Assembly: GCF_013141915.1 (NCBI RefSeq)
Contig: NZ_SROX01000001.1
Coordinates: forward strand, 1,054,001 to 1,118,000
Origin: Cupriavidus necator
Lineage (GTDB): Bacteria > Pseudomonadota > Gammaproteobacteria > Burkholderiales > Burkholderiaceae
Direction of reading: 5' to 3'
DNA length: 64,000 nucleotides
The stretch's first letter is position 1. Each line of letters opens with the position of its first letter. The notes below the pieces were generated by a model. The model ran no database searches, was not told the origin of the DNA, and was given only the letters and a program-made list of their open reading frames with translations. This document shows, in pieces, positions 55,518 through 64,000 of the stretch. The position numbers and the translations under genes were made by a program.

Positions 55518-58500
55518 ATGCAGCAAGCGCTCGACTACACCCGCGATACCCTGGCCAGCACCTTCGATGCGCTCGCCGACCACGCGCGCCGCCAGCAACG
55601 CCTGTACGCGGCCACCATCGCGGCCCTGATCGTCCTGGTGCTGTGCGCCGGCACACTGCTGGCGGGGCTGGCCGCGGACCAGCACCTGCACTATCGCCGC
55701 AGCCTGGTCTCGCACTACGTCAGCACGGTGTCACAGCTGTTGCATAACGAAGCGTCGTTCCTGCGCCGGACCGCGCTGAGCATCCGCTATCCGCAGGACG
55801 CCGCCGGGGACCCGTCGCGCGACAGCGGCCTCGCTGCCTTGCGCCGTACCGGCGCGGCCAGCGCCCATGTCGAGGCGGTGGGCAAGGACTACCACCTGCT
55901 GGCCGCCGGCGCCACCCGCCATGACTGGGGCGCGAGGTTGCCGGCGCAGTATGCGCGGCTGCGGCAGATCGCACTGGCCGCGGTGGCGGCGCAGCAGGCC
56001 TTCGACCTGGACCATGGCGCCTACGCGGTCTCGCTGGACGAGGACAGCGCGATCGTAATCCGCCAGCCGGACGCCGGCGCGCGCGCGCCGCTGGCGCTCG
56101 AGCCGACGCTGATCCCGCGCTTGCGCACGCAGCTGACCGGCGCGCTGCTGGACCGCACCGGCCACGCGGTGCCGGCGCGCGACCAGCAAGTCTGGCTAGG
56201 CCCGCTGCGCGACCCCGTCGATGACACCCCGATCATGGTCTTGGCCGGCGCCGCCTATGCCGGCGATACCCCCACCATGCTGGTGGCCGCCTGCGTGCCG
56301 GTGCAGGCGTTCCTGGCCGCGCTGCCGCCGCCAACTGACGACGCCGGCCTGGCGTTGCTGAACGACGCGGATCGCGTGATCGACGTGTGGCCGCATGCCG
56401 GCAGCTTCACCGCGGCCAGCGCCCGCGACATCGCCGCAGGGGTGCGCGGGCTGCCGCACCACGCGCTGCGCGTGACGCCCTCGGGCGTCGTGCTGGCGCA
56501 GCCGATGCAGCCCGGCTTCGGCCTGCTGGTCTACCACCTGCCATACCGGCTGCTGGGAACCGCGCTGGCGGCCGAACTGGCAGTGATCGGCGGCGCCATG
56601 CTGCTGCTGACCGGCGCCATCGTGCTGGCCGCGCGCTACTGGAGCCGGCAGCTGCTGCGGCGCTCGCATGCCGAAGCCCGGCGTGCGCTGGAAAGCGAGC
56701 TGATGAACCAGGTGCTGGTCAGTGCCACGCCGGTTGGCCTGTGCATCGTGCGCCAGCGCGACTACGGCGTACTGGCGTGCAATCCGCTGGCAGCAGCGCT
56801 GCTGCCAGCGCGGCAGCACCAACCGCTGCCCGCGGCGGTGGCCGAGGCGCTGGAGCGGCCGCCGTGCGGCACCGGCAGCGGGCCCGCATCCGTCTCCAGC
56901 GTCACCGTCGCGGCCCCTGAGCCGACCGGTCTTGCCGAAGCGGCACCACGCTTCCTGCAGGTCACCTATGCCGCCGCGCGCTACCGCGATGAAGCCGTGC
57001 TGTTCTGCGCGGTCCAGGATTGCACCGCGCAAGAGGCGCTGCAGCGGCAGCTGCGCTCCGCCCAGCAGGCCACCGAAGCGATGCTGCGGGTGCGCTCCAC
57101 CTTCTTTGCCGCGATGAGCCACGAGATCCGCACCCCCTTGAACGCGCTGCTGGGCAACCTGGAACTGCTGGCGCACAGTAGCGGCATGGCGCCGCATGCG
57201 GCGCGGCTGCGCGCGTTGGAGACCGCGGCCGGGTCACTGCGGCGCATCGTCAACGATGTGCTGGACTTCTCCAAGGTCGATGCGGGCCAGCTGGCGCTGG
57301 TCAATGCGCCGTTCCGTCCCGTCGAGGCCCTGGAAAGCCTGGCGCTGGCCTATGCGCCCATGGTGGCGGGCCGCCCGATCCGCTTCTGCCTGCAGCTGTC
57401 GCCAACGCTGGACACGGAAGTCGCGGGGGATCGCTCGCGGCTGGTGCAGGTCTTCAATAACCTGCTCAACAACGCCTTCAAGTTCACCGCCAGCGGCCGC
57501 ATCACGCTGAGCGGTGAACTGCGGGCCGATGCCCAGGGCATGCCGCGGCTGGTGTGCCGCGTCAGCGATTCCGGCATCGGCATGGCGCCAGCGCTGGCGG
57601 CGCGCGTGTTCCAGCCGTTCGTCCAGGGCGATGCCGCTGCCGCCAGCCGCTATGGCGGCACCGGCTTGGGACTGTCGATCTGCGCACGGCTGTGCGAACT
57701 GATGGGCGGCAGCATCGTGGTGGACAGCGTGCCCGAAGTGGGCAGCGCGTTCACGGTATCGGTGCCGCTGCTGCCGGCGGCCGATGCAGACTGGCAGGCG
57801 CCCACGGCGGCCAGCGTGGCGCGCAGCGGTCATGTGCTGGTGCTGTCCCAGGACCAACGCACCGGCACCTCGATCGAAGCGTGGCTCAAGACCGCGGGCT
57901 GGCGCACGGATGGGGTGGCGTCCCTGGCAGCGGCGCAGGACACCGTGCAGCGCGACGCGCCTGCAGCCGTAGTCGCCACCGAAGACTTTCCGCCGACGGC
58001 GCTGGATGCGCTGCGCCGCCCCACGCCGCTTGCGGTGGTGTGGCTGACGGCCGACGGCCCGCATCGCCCGCGCCAGCGCGGCCCTGGCATGGTGGAGACC
58101 TCGGCGTTCAGCCATCGCGCGCTGCTTGACGCCGTGGCGGCCGCCACCGGCGCGCCGCGGCAGGCGCCGATGCCTGTGCCGCCCGCCGCAACGCCTGCGC
58201 TGCCTGCGCCCGCGGCGTCGCCCCTGACCATCCTTGTCGCCGAGGACAACCCGCTGAACCAGTCCCTGATCGCCGAGCAACTGCAGGCGCTCGGCTGCCA
58301 CCCCATCGTCACGGGCAACGGCAGGCAGGCACTGGCGGTGCTGGAGCGCACGCGCGTCGACGCGCTGCTGACCGATCTGCATATGCCGGGAATGGACGGC
58401 CACGCGTTGCTGCGCGCCGTGCAGGCAAAGCACCCGGGCCTGCCGGTGCTGGCCTTCAGCGCCGTGGCCTGCAGCGAGCCCGAGCAGGACTGGCGCCTGC

Positions 58501-58922
58501 GCGGCTTCACCGGCTACCTCGCCAAGCCCGCGTCGCTGCAGGACCTGCAAGCCTGCCTGCGCGACCTGCCCCGCCGCGGCAACCGCGCCGCCCCAGCCGC
58601 GCATCATGGCGCGCCGGCCACCGCAGTGGAGGCCAGCCCGCGCCGCCGCTACGAAGACATGTTGCGCCAGCAACTGCGGGAAGACCTGCCAGGGCTGGCG
58701 CGCATCGTCGCGCACCAGGACCTGCCAGGCCTGCGGCACTGGGCGCACGCCGCGGCGGGCGCCTTCATGATCGTGCGGCGCCAGTCCATGGTCAGGGAAT
58801 GCCGGACGCTGGAGGCACTGTGCGAAGCGGCACCTGCCTGGACCCCGGCCATGACCGAGGCCGCCAACGCCCTGTACCGGCGGCTGCAGCGCTACGCACC
58901 GGGTGCCGCGGCCGTACCCTAG
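55518..58922 (+). CDS. Hybrid sensor histidine kinase (HisKA-HATPase-REC-Hpt)
   Basis: The 1134-residue inner-membrane kinase has TM1 near 30-52, a periplasmic sensor of about 300 residues, TM2 near 350-375, a PAS-like linker, HisKA with H535 in AAMSHEIRTPLN, and a HATPase with the N-box FNNLLNNAFKFT (about 646) and GGTGLGLSI. A degenerate receiver-like segment without a phosphorylatable aspartate follows (about 770-880), then a true receiver with D953 in LLTDLHMPGMDG and a C-terminal Hpt with a histidine near 1077 (RHWAHAAAGAF). It would phosphorylate the RcsB-like regulator encoded just upstream. The signal is unknown. Confidence 0.92.
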   Translation: MQQALDYTRDTLASTFDALADHARRQQRLYAATIAALIVLVLCAGTLLAGLAADQHLHYRRSLVSHYVSTVSQLLHNEASFLRRTALSIRYPQDAAGDPSRDSGLAALRRTGAASAHVEAVGKDYHLLAAGATRHDWGARLPAQYARLRQIALAAVAAQQAFDLDHGAYAVSLDEDSAIVIRQPDAGARAPLALEPTLIPRLRTQLTGALLDRTGHAVPARDQQVWLGPLRDPVDDTPIMVLAGAAYAGDTPTMLVAACVPVQAFLAALPPPTDDAGLALLNDADRVIDVWPHAGSFTAASARDIAAGVRGLPHHALRVTPSGVVLAQPMQPGFGLLVYHLPYRLLGTALAAELAVIGGAMLLLTGAIVLAARYWSRQLLRRSHAEARRALESELMNQVLVSATPVGLCIVRQRDYGVLACNPLAAALLPARQHQPLPAAVAEALERPPCGTGSGPASVSSVTVAAPEPTGLAEAAPRFLQVTYAAARYRDEAVLFCAVQDCTAQEALQRQLRSAQQATEAMLRVRSTFFAAMSHEIRTPLNALLGNLELLAHSSGMAPHAARLRALETAAGSLRRIVNDVLDFSKVDAGQLALVNAPFRPVEALESLALAYAPMVAGRPIRFCLQLSPTLDTEVAGDRSRLVQVFNNLLNNAFKFTASGRITLSGELRADAQGMPRLVCRVSDSGIGMAPALAARVFQPFVQGDAAAASRYGGTGLGLSICARLCELMGGSIVVDSVPEVGSAFTVSVPLLPAADADWQAPTAASVARSGHVLVLSQDQRTGTSIEAWLKTAGWRTDGVASLAAAQDTVQRDAPAAVVATEDFPPTALDALRRPTPLAVVWLTADGPHRPRQRGPGMVETSAFSHRALLDAVAAATGAPRQAPMPVPPAATPALPAPAASPLTILVAEDNPLNQSLIAEQLQALGCHPIVTGNGRQALAVLERTRVDALLTDLHMPGMDGHALLRAVQAKHPGLPVLAFSAVACSEPEQDWRLRGFTGYLAKPASLQDLQACLRDLPRRGNRAAPAAHHGAPATAVEASPRRRYEDMLRQQLREDLPGLARIVAHQDLPGLRHWAHAAAGAFMIVRRQSMVRECRTLEALCEAAPAWTPAMTEAANALYRRLQRYAPGAAAVP

Positions 58923-59057
58923 CAGCTGCCTTACCACAATTGGCGGATTTGCGAGCAGCCCCACGCGCGACCATAATGGCAACGCCGCGCCGTAGCCTGC
59001 CTGGCCAGGGCCGATCCGCTCCGCTCCGGGCGCGGCATTGTCTCCAATGTCTCCCCC

Positions 59058-60449
59058 ATGCAGCCAGAACAAGGCCTTCCCCAGCCCCAGCGCACCTGGG
59101 CGATCCTCACCGTTTTCTTCGGCCTGATCATGGCCGTGCTTGACGGCTCGATTGCCAACATCGCGCTGCCGTCGATCTCGCGCGAACTGCAGGCTGATCC
59201 GGCCAGCACCATCTGGGTCGTCAACGCTTACCAGCTGACGGTGACCGTGTGCCTGCTGCCGCTGTCGTCGCTGGGAGACATCCTGGGCTACAAGCGGGTC
59301 TACCGCGCCGGGCTTGCCACGTTCCTGGTGGGATCGCTGCTGTGCGCGCTGGCGGTCAACCTGCCGATGCTGGTGGCGGCGCGCGTGCTGCAGGGCATCG
59401 GCGGCGCCGGCATCATGAGCGTCAACACGGCGCTGGTGCGCTTTATCTACCCGCCCACGCGCCTGGGCCGCGGCATCGGCCTCAATGCCCTGGTGGTGGG
59501 CGTGACCATTGCCGTGGGACCGTCGCTGGGCGCGCTGATCCTGGCCGTGGCCAGCTGGCCCTGGCTGTTCGCGGTCAACGTGCCGGTGGCCATCGCCGCG
59601 CTGGCGCTGAGCCGCACCGCGCTGCCGGCAACGCCGCCGCAGCCGCGCGGTTTCGACTACCCCAGCGCGCTGCTGTCGGCGCTGGTATTCGGCATGTTTA
59701 TTCTTAGCGTCGACAGCCTCGGCCACGCCGGCTGGCGCCTCGCCGGCATCGCGGGCGTGGCCCTCGCGGTGGGGCTCGGCTGGCTGCTGGTGCGGCGCCA
59801 GCGCGGGCGCGTCGCGCCGCTGGTGCCGGTGGACCTGTTCGCCAGCCGCGCCTTTACGCTGGCGGTGGGCACGTCGTTCTGCTCGTTCATGACGCAGATG
59901 CTGTCCTTCATCGCGCTGCCGTTCTATCTCGAATACCAGCTCGGCCGCTCGCTGCAGGAGACCGGCTTGCTGATCACGCCGTGGCCGTTGATGGTGGCGG
60001 TGATGGCGGCAGTGTCGGGGCGTCTGTCGGACCGCTACCCGGCCAGCATCCTGGCCGGCATCGGCCTGGCCATGCTGGGCGGCGGGCTGGTCGGCCTGGC
60101 CACCCTGGGGCCCGATGCCGGCAGCTTCGACATCGCCTGGCGCATGGCCATGTGCGGCACCGGCTTCGGCTTCTTCCAGTCCCCCAACAACCGCGCCATG
60201 ATCGGCGCCACCCCGCCGGAACGCAGCGGCGGCGCCAGCGGCGCGCAGGCCACCACGCGGCTGCTGGGTCAGACCACCGGCACTGCCCTGGTGGCGCTGC
60301 TGTTCAGCTTGTCTCCGGCCGGTGCGGCGCGCATGGCGTTGTATGTGGCGGCGGGCGTGGCGGCGCTGGGGGCGATGATCAGCCTGAGCCGGCTGCGTGA
60401 GACCAGTGGCGAGACGTCGGTGCGGGGAGCGGTGGAGCCGGATGCCTGA
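59058..60449 (+). CDS. DHA2-type MFS drug:H+ antiporter
   Basis: The 463-residue protein has about fourteen hydrophobic segments and the DHA2 motifs: FFGLIMAVLDGSIANIALPS in TM1 and an RVLQGIGGAGIMSVNTALVR segment in TM4. Such antiporters (EmrB/QacA-like) expel hydrophobic drugs, dyes or bile acids; no substrate can be named. No membrane-fusion partner is adjacent. It is convergent with the Bug gene, separated by hairpin copy E. Confidence 0.88.
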   Translation: MQPEQGLPQPQRTWAILTVFFGLIMAVLDGSIANIALPSISRELQADPASTIWVVNAYQLTVTVCLLPLSSLGDILGYKRVYRAGLATFLVGSLLCALAVNLPMLVAARVLQGIGGAGIMSVNTALVRFIYPPTRLGRGIGLNALVVGVTIAVGPSLGALILAVASWPWLFAVNVPVAIAALALSRTALPATPPQPRGFDYPSALLSALVFGMFILSVDSLGHAGWRLAGIAGVALAVGLGWLLVRRQRGRVAPLVPVDLFASRAFTLAVGTSFCSFMTQMLSFIALPFYLEYQLGRSLQETGLLITPWPLMVAVMAAVSGRLSDRYPASILAGIGLAMLGGGLVGLATLGPDAGSFDIAWRMAMCGTGFGFFQSPNNRAMIGATPPERSGGASGAQATTRLLGQTTGTALVALLFSLSPAGAARMALYVAAGVAALGAMISLSRLRETSGETSVRGAVEPDA

Positions 60450-60507
60450 TCACGCGGCGTGCAGGCGAGGGCCAGCGGCACTGTTGACTATCTGATACCG
60501 CTTGGGT

Positions 60508-60533
60508 GCTCTCTCCCGCTTGCGGGAGAGAGC
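60508..60533. terminator. Dispersed hairpin copy E between convergent genes
   Basis: GCTCTCTCCCGC-TT-GCGGGAGAGAGC is a perfect 12-bp stem followed by GCAAACA. It lies between the MFS and Bug genes. Confidence 0.65.
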
Positions 60534-60574
60534 GCAAACAGCCGGCGCGCCAACACGGCGCGCCAGCGCTGCGA

Positions 60575-61552
60575 CTACTCCGCCTTCGCCCCCGACTCCT
60601 TCACCACCCTCGCCCATTTGGCGATTTCCTGCCGCTGGTACGCGGCCAGTTTTTCCGGCGTGCCCAGCACCGGATCGAGTCCCAGCGTCTTCAGCTTCGC
60701 CTGCACCTCGGGCAGCGTGAAGATGCGGTTGAGTTCGGCGTTCAGCTTGCCGACCACCTCTTTCGGCGTATTCGCCGGCGCGAACACCGCGAACCACGAA
60801 TCCGCCTCGAAGCCCGGCAGGCCCTGCTCGGCCAGCGTCGGGATATCCGGCGCCGACGCCGAGCGCTTGGCGCTGGTGATGCCCAGCGCGCGCAGCTTGC
60901 CCTCGCGCACCACTGGCAGGGCCGAGGGCAGGTTGTCGAACATCATGGTGATGTGGCCGCCGAGCAGGTCGGGGATGGCCATGGCGCGGCCCTTGTACGG
61001 CACATGCGTGATCTTGACACCCGCCATGGCATTGAACATTTCCCCCGCCACATGCGGCGAGGTGCCGATGCCCGGCGTGCCGAAGGTCAGGCCGCCCGGT
61101 TTTGCCTTGGCCAGTGCGATCAGCTCCGCCACGTTCTTCGCCGGCACGCCGGGGTTGACCACCAGCACGTTGGGCGTCGACGCGATCAGGACCACCGGCG
61201 CGAAGTCCTTGACCATGTCATACGGCATCTTGCTGTAGAGCGCGCCGTTGATCGAATGCGTGCCGACGGTGCCGAGCGCGAGCGTATAACCGTCGGCCGG
61301 CGCGTGGGCCACCGCCTCGGCGCCGATATTGCCGCCTGCGCCCGGCTTGTTGTCGACCACCACAGGCTGGCCCCAGGCGGGCGAGATCTTCTCCGAGACG
61401 ATGCGCGCCAGCGTGTCGGGCGCGCCGCCGGTAGGAAAGCCCACCACGATGCGGATGGGCTTGGCGGGATAGCCCTGTGCCTGCGCTGCGGGCGGGCTCG
61501 ACAGGATGGATGCGGCAAGCACTGTAGCCGCGGCAACGGTACCGAAACGCAT
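60575..61552 (-). CDS. Bug/TctC-type tripartite-tricarboxylate binding protein
   Basis: The 325-residue protein has a signal peptide (MRFGTVAAATVLAASILSSP, cut after AQA) and the Bug fold: YPAKPIRIVVGFPTGGAPDT is the family's hallmark N-terminus, and VVDNKPGAGGNIGAEAVAHA and GTPGIGTSPHVAGEMF line the pocket. Bug proteins bind carboxylates in the periplasm; large families occur in Burkholderiales and most ligands are unknown. No TctAB membrane genes are nearby. The ATG at 61552 follows GGAGGAGC. It is the last gene of an IclR-SDR-Bug unit. Confidence 0.93.
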   Translation of the reverse strand: MRFGTVAAATVLAASILSSPPAAQAQGYPAKPIRIVVGFPTGGAPDTLARIVSEKISPAWGQPVVVDNKPGAGGNIGAEAVAHAPADGYTLALGTVGTHSINGALYSKMPYDMVKDFAPVVLIASTPNVLVVNPGVPAKNVAELIALAKAKPGGLTFGTPGIGTSPHVAGEMFNAMAGVKITHVPYKGRAMAIPDLLGGHITMMFDNLPSALPVVREGKLRALGITSAKRSASAPDIPTLAEQGLPGFEADSWFAVFAPANTPKEVVGKLNAELNRIFTLPEVQAKLKTLGLDPVLGTPEKLAAYQRQEIAKWARVVKESGAKAE

Positions 61553-61647
61553 GGGATGCTCCTCCGGTTGCGCGCGGCTGCGTGGCCGCGCGCATTGTGA
61601 AGGCGGCGGCAATGCCGCCGCCGGAACCTGCCAGACGGCCCGCGGCT

Positions 61648-62460
61648 TCAGACCGCGATGCCGCCGAACTCCTGCATCACCTTGTCGTGCAGGCGGCGCA
61701 TGCCGCGCAGCCAGCGGTCATAGTCCTGGCCCTTGCGGCGATAGTACTCAAGCACCTCGGGGTGCGGCAAGATCAGGAAGCGCTCGTCCGCCACGCCTTC
61801 CAGCGTCACGGCCGCGACCTGCTCGGCGGTGACCGAGCCTTCCTGCAGGAAGCCCTTGCGCTCGCCGTTCTCGCCGAACAGCATGTTGGTCTGCACGCCT
61901 TGCGGACAGATGCAGCTGACCTTGATGCCGCGGTCGCCGTAGGTGATCGACAGCCACTCGGCAAAGCCAATGGCGGCGTGCTTGGTCACCGCATAGGGTG
62001 CCGAGCCGATCTGCGACAGCAGACCCGCAGCCGATACCGTGTTGACGAAATAGCCGTCGCCGCGCTCCAGCATCTGCGGCAGCACCGCGCGCGCCGCATG
62101 GATGTGCGCCATCACGTTGATTTCCCAGATGCGCTGCCAGTCGCCGGCGCTGGCGTCCAGGCCCTTGCGCAGGATGATGCCGGCGTTGGAACAGAAGATG
62201 TCGACCTGTCCGAAGCGCTGCGTGGCCAGATCGGCCAGCCCCTGCACGGCGGCCGCGTCGGCCACGTCGACCGGCTGGGCAAACACCTGGCATTCGGGCG
62301 CGGCGGCCTGGACCTCGGCGGCCACCGCGGCCGCGCCGGCCGCGTTTAGGTCAGCCACGGCCACGCCGCGTGCGCCGGCCTGCGCAAAGGCCAATGCCAG
62401 CGCACGGCCGATGCCGGTGGCCGCGCCGGTCACCACGACGGTCTTGTTGCGTACTTCCAT
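61648..62460 (-). CDS. Short-chain dehydrogenase/reductase
   Basis: The 270-residue SDR has the cofactor motif TGAATGIGRALA at 11-22, the structural NAG motif in CSNAGIIL, the catalytic serine in NTVSAAGLL, and YAVTK (Tyr and Lys) at about 153-157. It lies between an IclR regulator and a Bug binding protein on the same strand, so it probably acts on the compound that the cluster takes up. Substrate unknown. The ATG at 62460 follows GAGGAGACAACCC. Confidence 0.9.
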   Translation of the reverse strand: MEVRNKTVVVTGAATGIGRALALAFAQAGARGVAVADLNAAGAAAVAAEVQAAAPECQVFAQPVDVADAAAVQGLADLATQRFGQVDIFCSNAGIILRKGLDASAGDWQRIWEINVMAHIHAARAVLPQMLERGDGYFVNTVSAAGLLSQIGSAPYAVTKHAAIGFAEWLSITYGDRGIKVSCICPQGVQTNMLFGENGERKGFLQEGSVTAEQVAAVTLEGVADERFLILPHPEVLEYYRRKGQDYDRWLRGMRRLHDKVMQEFGGIAV

Positions 62461-62509
62461 GGGTTGTCTCCTCGTTGAATTGGGATGCCGGCGTCAGCGG
62501 CCAGGCATG

Positions 62510-63433
62510 TCAGGCGGGGTTCCCCGCACCGGGGTCGGGCTCAGGCTGCGCGGAGGCAAAGCGCGCGGTCGCGCGCGCGCCGCCGGGCTGCCATAGCCGT
62601 GCCTGCAGGGTCTGCGCCAGCTCGCGCACGCGCGGACCCAGGTTGGCTTCCAGGATTTCCGGCGACAGCCGCACCGCCGCGCCGCCGATATTCAGTGCCA
62701 GCACCTCGCTGCTGCCCGCCAGCCGCAGCGGCGCGGCGGCGCCACTGACGGTGCGGTCCCATTCGGCATGCGCCACGCAGAAGCCGCGCTGCGCATGGTC
62801 GCGCAGCGCGCGCTCCACGCCTGCGTGCACGGCCGGCCAGCGCGCGCCGTAGTGGCGCGCCAGCTCCGCCAGCGCAGCCTCGCGGTGATCGGCATCCAGG
62901 CCGGCCAGCCACGCGCGCCCGATCGCCGAAGTCGCCATCGGCAGGCGTGCCCCCGGCGCCAGCCGGATCACCAGCGCGCCGCGCGGCTGGCAGCTTTCCA
63001 GGTAGACCATGGCGTGGCGGTCCGGCATGGCCAGCGCAACCGTGCAATCCGTCGCGAACGCCAGCGACTGCATCAGCGGCTGCGCAATCTCGCGGATGCC
63101 GGCGCCCCCGACATAGCGGTGCCCGAGCACCATCGCGCCTTGCCCCAGCCGGTATTTCTCGGTCGCTTCGATATAGGTCAGGTAGCCCAGGGTGGCCAGC
63201 GTATAGGTCAGCCGCGACACCGTGGGGCGCGGAATGCCCGTGCGCCGCGACAGCTCGGCATTGCCCAGGTAATCGTCCTGCGGCCCAAATGCACGCAACA
63301 GCTCCATGCCGCGCGCCAGCGCCGTGACGAAGTTGCGGTCGTCGGCGCAGCCATTGCCGGCCGGCGCGTCGGCCGGCACCAGGAGGTGCGCGGCATCGGG
63401 CGGCGGCGTGGGAATGGTGGTGGTGCGTTTCAT
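62510..63433 (-). CDS. IclR-family transcriptional regulator
   Basis: The 307-residue protein has an IclR-type winged helix (ALARGMELLRAFGPQDDYLG and RRTGIPRPTVSRLTYTLATL) and an effector domain (MQSLAFATDCTVALAMPDRH; LPMATSAIGRAWLAG). A 30-residue Pro/Ala-rich extension precedes the winged helix. It is first in the same direction as the SDR and Bug genes and probably controls them. Effector unknown. Confidence 0.9.
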   Translation of the reverse strand: MKRTTTIPTPPPDAAHLLVPADAPAGNGCADDRNFVTALARGMELLRAFGPQDDYLGNAELSRRTGIPRPTVSRLTYTLATLGYLTYIEATEKYRLGQGAMVLGHRYVGGAGIREIAQPLMQSLAFATDCTVALAMPDRHAMVYLESCQPRGALVIRLAPGARLPMATSAIGRAWLAGLDADHREAALAELARHYGARWPAVHAGVERALRDHAQRGFCVAHAEWDRTVSGAAAPLRLAGSSEVLALNIGGAAVRLSPEILEANLGPRVRELAQTLQARLWQPGGARATARFASAQPEPDPGAGNPA

Positions 63434-64000
63434 CGGCAGGCGGTCCGGGCAGGCCCATTAGATTGCAGCAATCGCGGCTGCCCGAGGGGCGCTATGTAGC
63501 GAAAGCATGTGCGCTAGAAACGGTGTTTATGGACACCATTGGACCGCTTGGTGCGGGCGGCGGTCACATCGCTCACACCAGATTCGTCACTTGACGGATT
63601 GGTTAGGGCCTGGCAAAGAATCGCTGAATTGTGCGCGCCCTCGACCGGCGTCCGTGCCTGGCGGGTGGCCGCATTCGGCCACCGACGGACGTTCGTTCAG
63701 GCCCACGCCCGGACATTCGAACGTCGTCTTTACCGCTGACAGCGGCTCTTCGTTGGATGCTGCCATGCAGCTCATCGATGGTCATGCCATTCGGCAAGGA
63801 ACAGTAGCTCAAAGTCGATGACCGTCTTGCTGTCGCTAATGACCTGGGGGTCAAGCCATACATCGCGCGGGAGCTTCGCCCTCCTCGAACGAATGTAGGA
63901 AGCCGAAGCACGGAGAGGTGGAGCTCGTCACCAATTCACGCCGTTACAACCTTGCGCGTCGGGAGGCGGATCTGGTTTTCCACATCACGCCTTTCGACGA
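63434..64000. other. Right-edge stretch with no intact gene
   Basis: About 570 bases in which every frame is short or interrupted. Base composition is less biased than the surrounding genes. Short frames (for example on the plus strand from 63539 and on the minus strand from 63911) have no recognisable family or ribosome-binding site. Only the last 90 bases look coding; see the fragment at 63909-64000. Confidence 0.5.
63909..64000 (+). pseudogene. LysR-type effector-domain fragment, open at the window edge
   Basis: The plus-strand frame reads HGEVELVTNSRRYNLARREA followed by DLVFHITPFD, the pattern of the front of a LysR substrate-binding domain. Stops occur upstream in the same frame (63819, 63837, 63840), and no helix-turn-helix is found. 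It is probably the remnant of a truncated LysR gene, unless the gene continues in another frame through an indel. The right-hand part is outside the window. Confidence 0.4.

Noticed and set aside
57234-59726. An 830-codon minus-strand open frame opposite the hybrid kinase and MFS genes
   Set aside because: Antisense to two well-supported genes; His/Arg/Gln-rich composition and no family resemblance.

Overview
The window is a very GC-rich, gene-dense bacterial chromosome segment with about 56 protein genes, no rRNA or tRNA genes, no recognisable prophage or insertion sequence and no CRISPR array. The gene content (box pathway for aerobic benzoyl-CoA breakdown, monomeric isocitrate dehydrogenase, a phasin, an AcoD-type aldehyde dehydrogenase, tripartite-tricarboxylate-type binding protein) points to Burkholderiales, most likely Cupriavidus or a close relative. 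The AcoD-like protein closely resembles what I remember of the C. necator enzyme; this was not checked by a search.

Layout. 1-9083: benzoate catabolism. boxB (cut by the left edge), boxC and the regulator boxR lie on the minus strand; a DUF4863 protein, boxD, benzoate-CoA ligase and an aromatic-acid MFS importer lie on the plus strand. The two arms diverge from a control region carrying TGCA-N6-TGCW operators. 9188-11636: two tandem isochorismatase-like hydrolases divergent from a LysR regulator. 12085-15075: small genes, a second-type infA, two tandem paralogous unknown proteins and a cold-shock gene with a clear sigma-70 promoter and terminator. 15159-21739: isocitrate dehydrogenase, an esterase-like phytase-family protein, a chemoreceptor, a phasin and a DUF1272 protein.

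22192-24829: a five-gene cluster that stands out. It encodes an exported C39-type cysteine peptidase, an outer-membrane beta-barrel, a small Gly/Ala-rich exported protein with a double-glycine-like motif, and two tiny membrane proteins. It resembles a stripped-down Fap-type (FapD/FapF) export system with a different cargo, and is the best candidate for an undescribed system.

24903-40100: glutamate dehydrogenase, a DeoR regulator, then a complete 2-aminoethylphosphonate (AEP) locus. A binding protein, ATPase and fused permease import AEP; PhnW, PhnY and PhnA convert it to phosphonoacetaldehyde, phosphonoacetate and finally acetate plus phosphate; a GntR regulator is divergent from the transporter. 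A DMT transporter and a dimethylglycine/sarcosine-dehydrogenase-like flavoprotein follow. 40418-45092: a TAT-exported molybdenum hydroxylase with a 2Fe-2S subunit and a triheme cytochrome c. 45373-47297: acoD plus DUF779 behind a sigma-54 promoter with an upstream palindrome. 47335-54449: a mixture including a bifunctional penicillin-binding protein, an ArsB-like permease, folE and a BLUF photoreceptor. 54857-58922: a response regulator and hybrid kinase. 59058-63433: an MFS exporter and a small IclR/SDR/Bug catabolic cluster. The last 570 bases hold no intact gene, only a LysR-like fragment running off the right edge.

Six copies of a CTCTCCCGC/GCGGGAGAG hairpin with GCAAACC-like flanks sit at gene 3' ends across the window. 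Many long antisense reading frames exist, but they are by-products of high GC and were left out.
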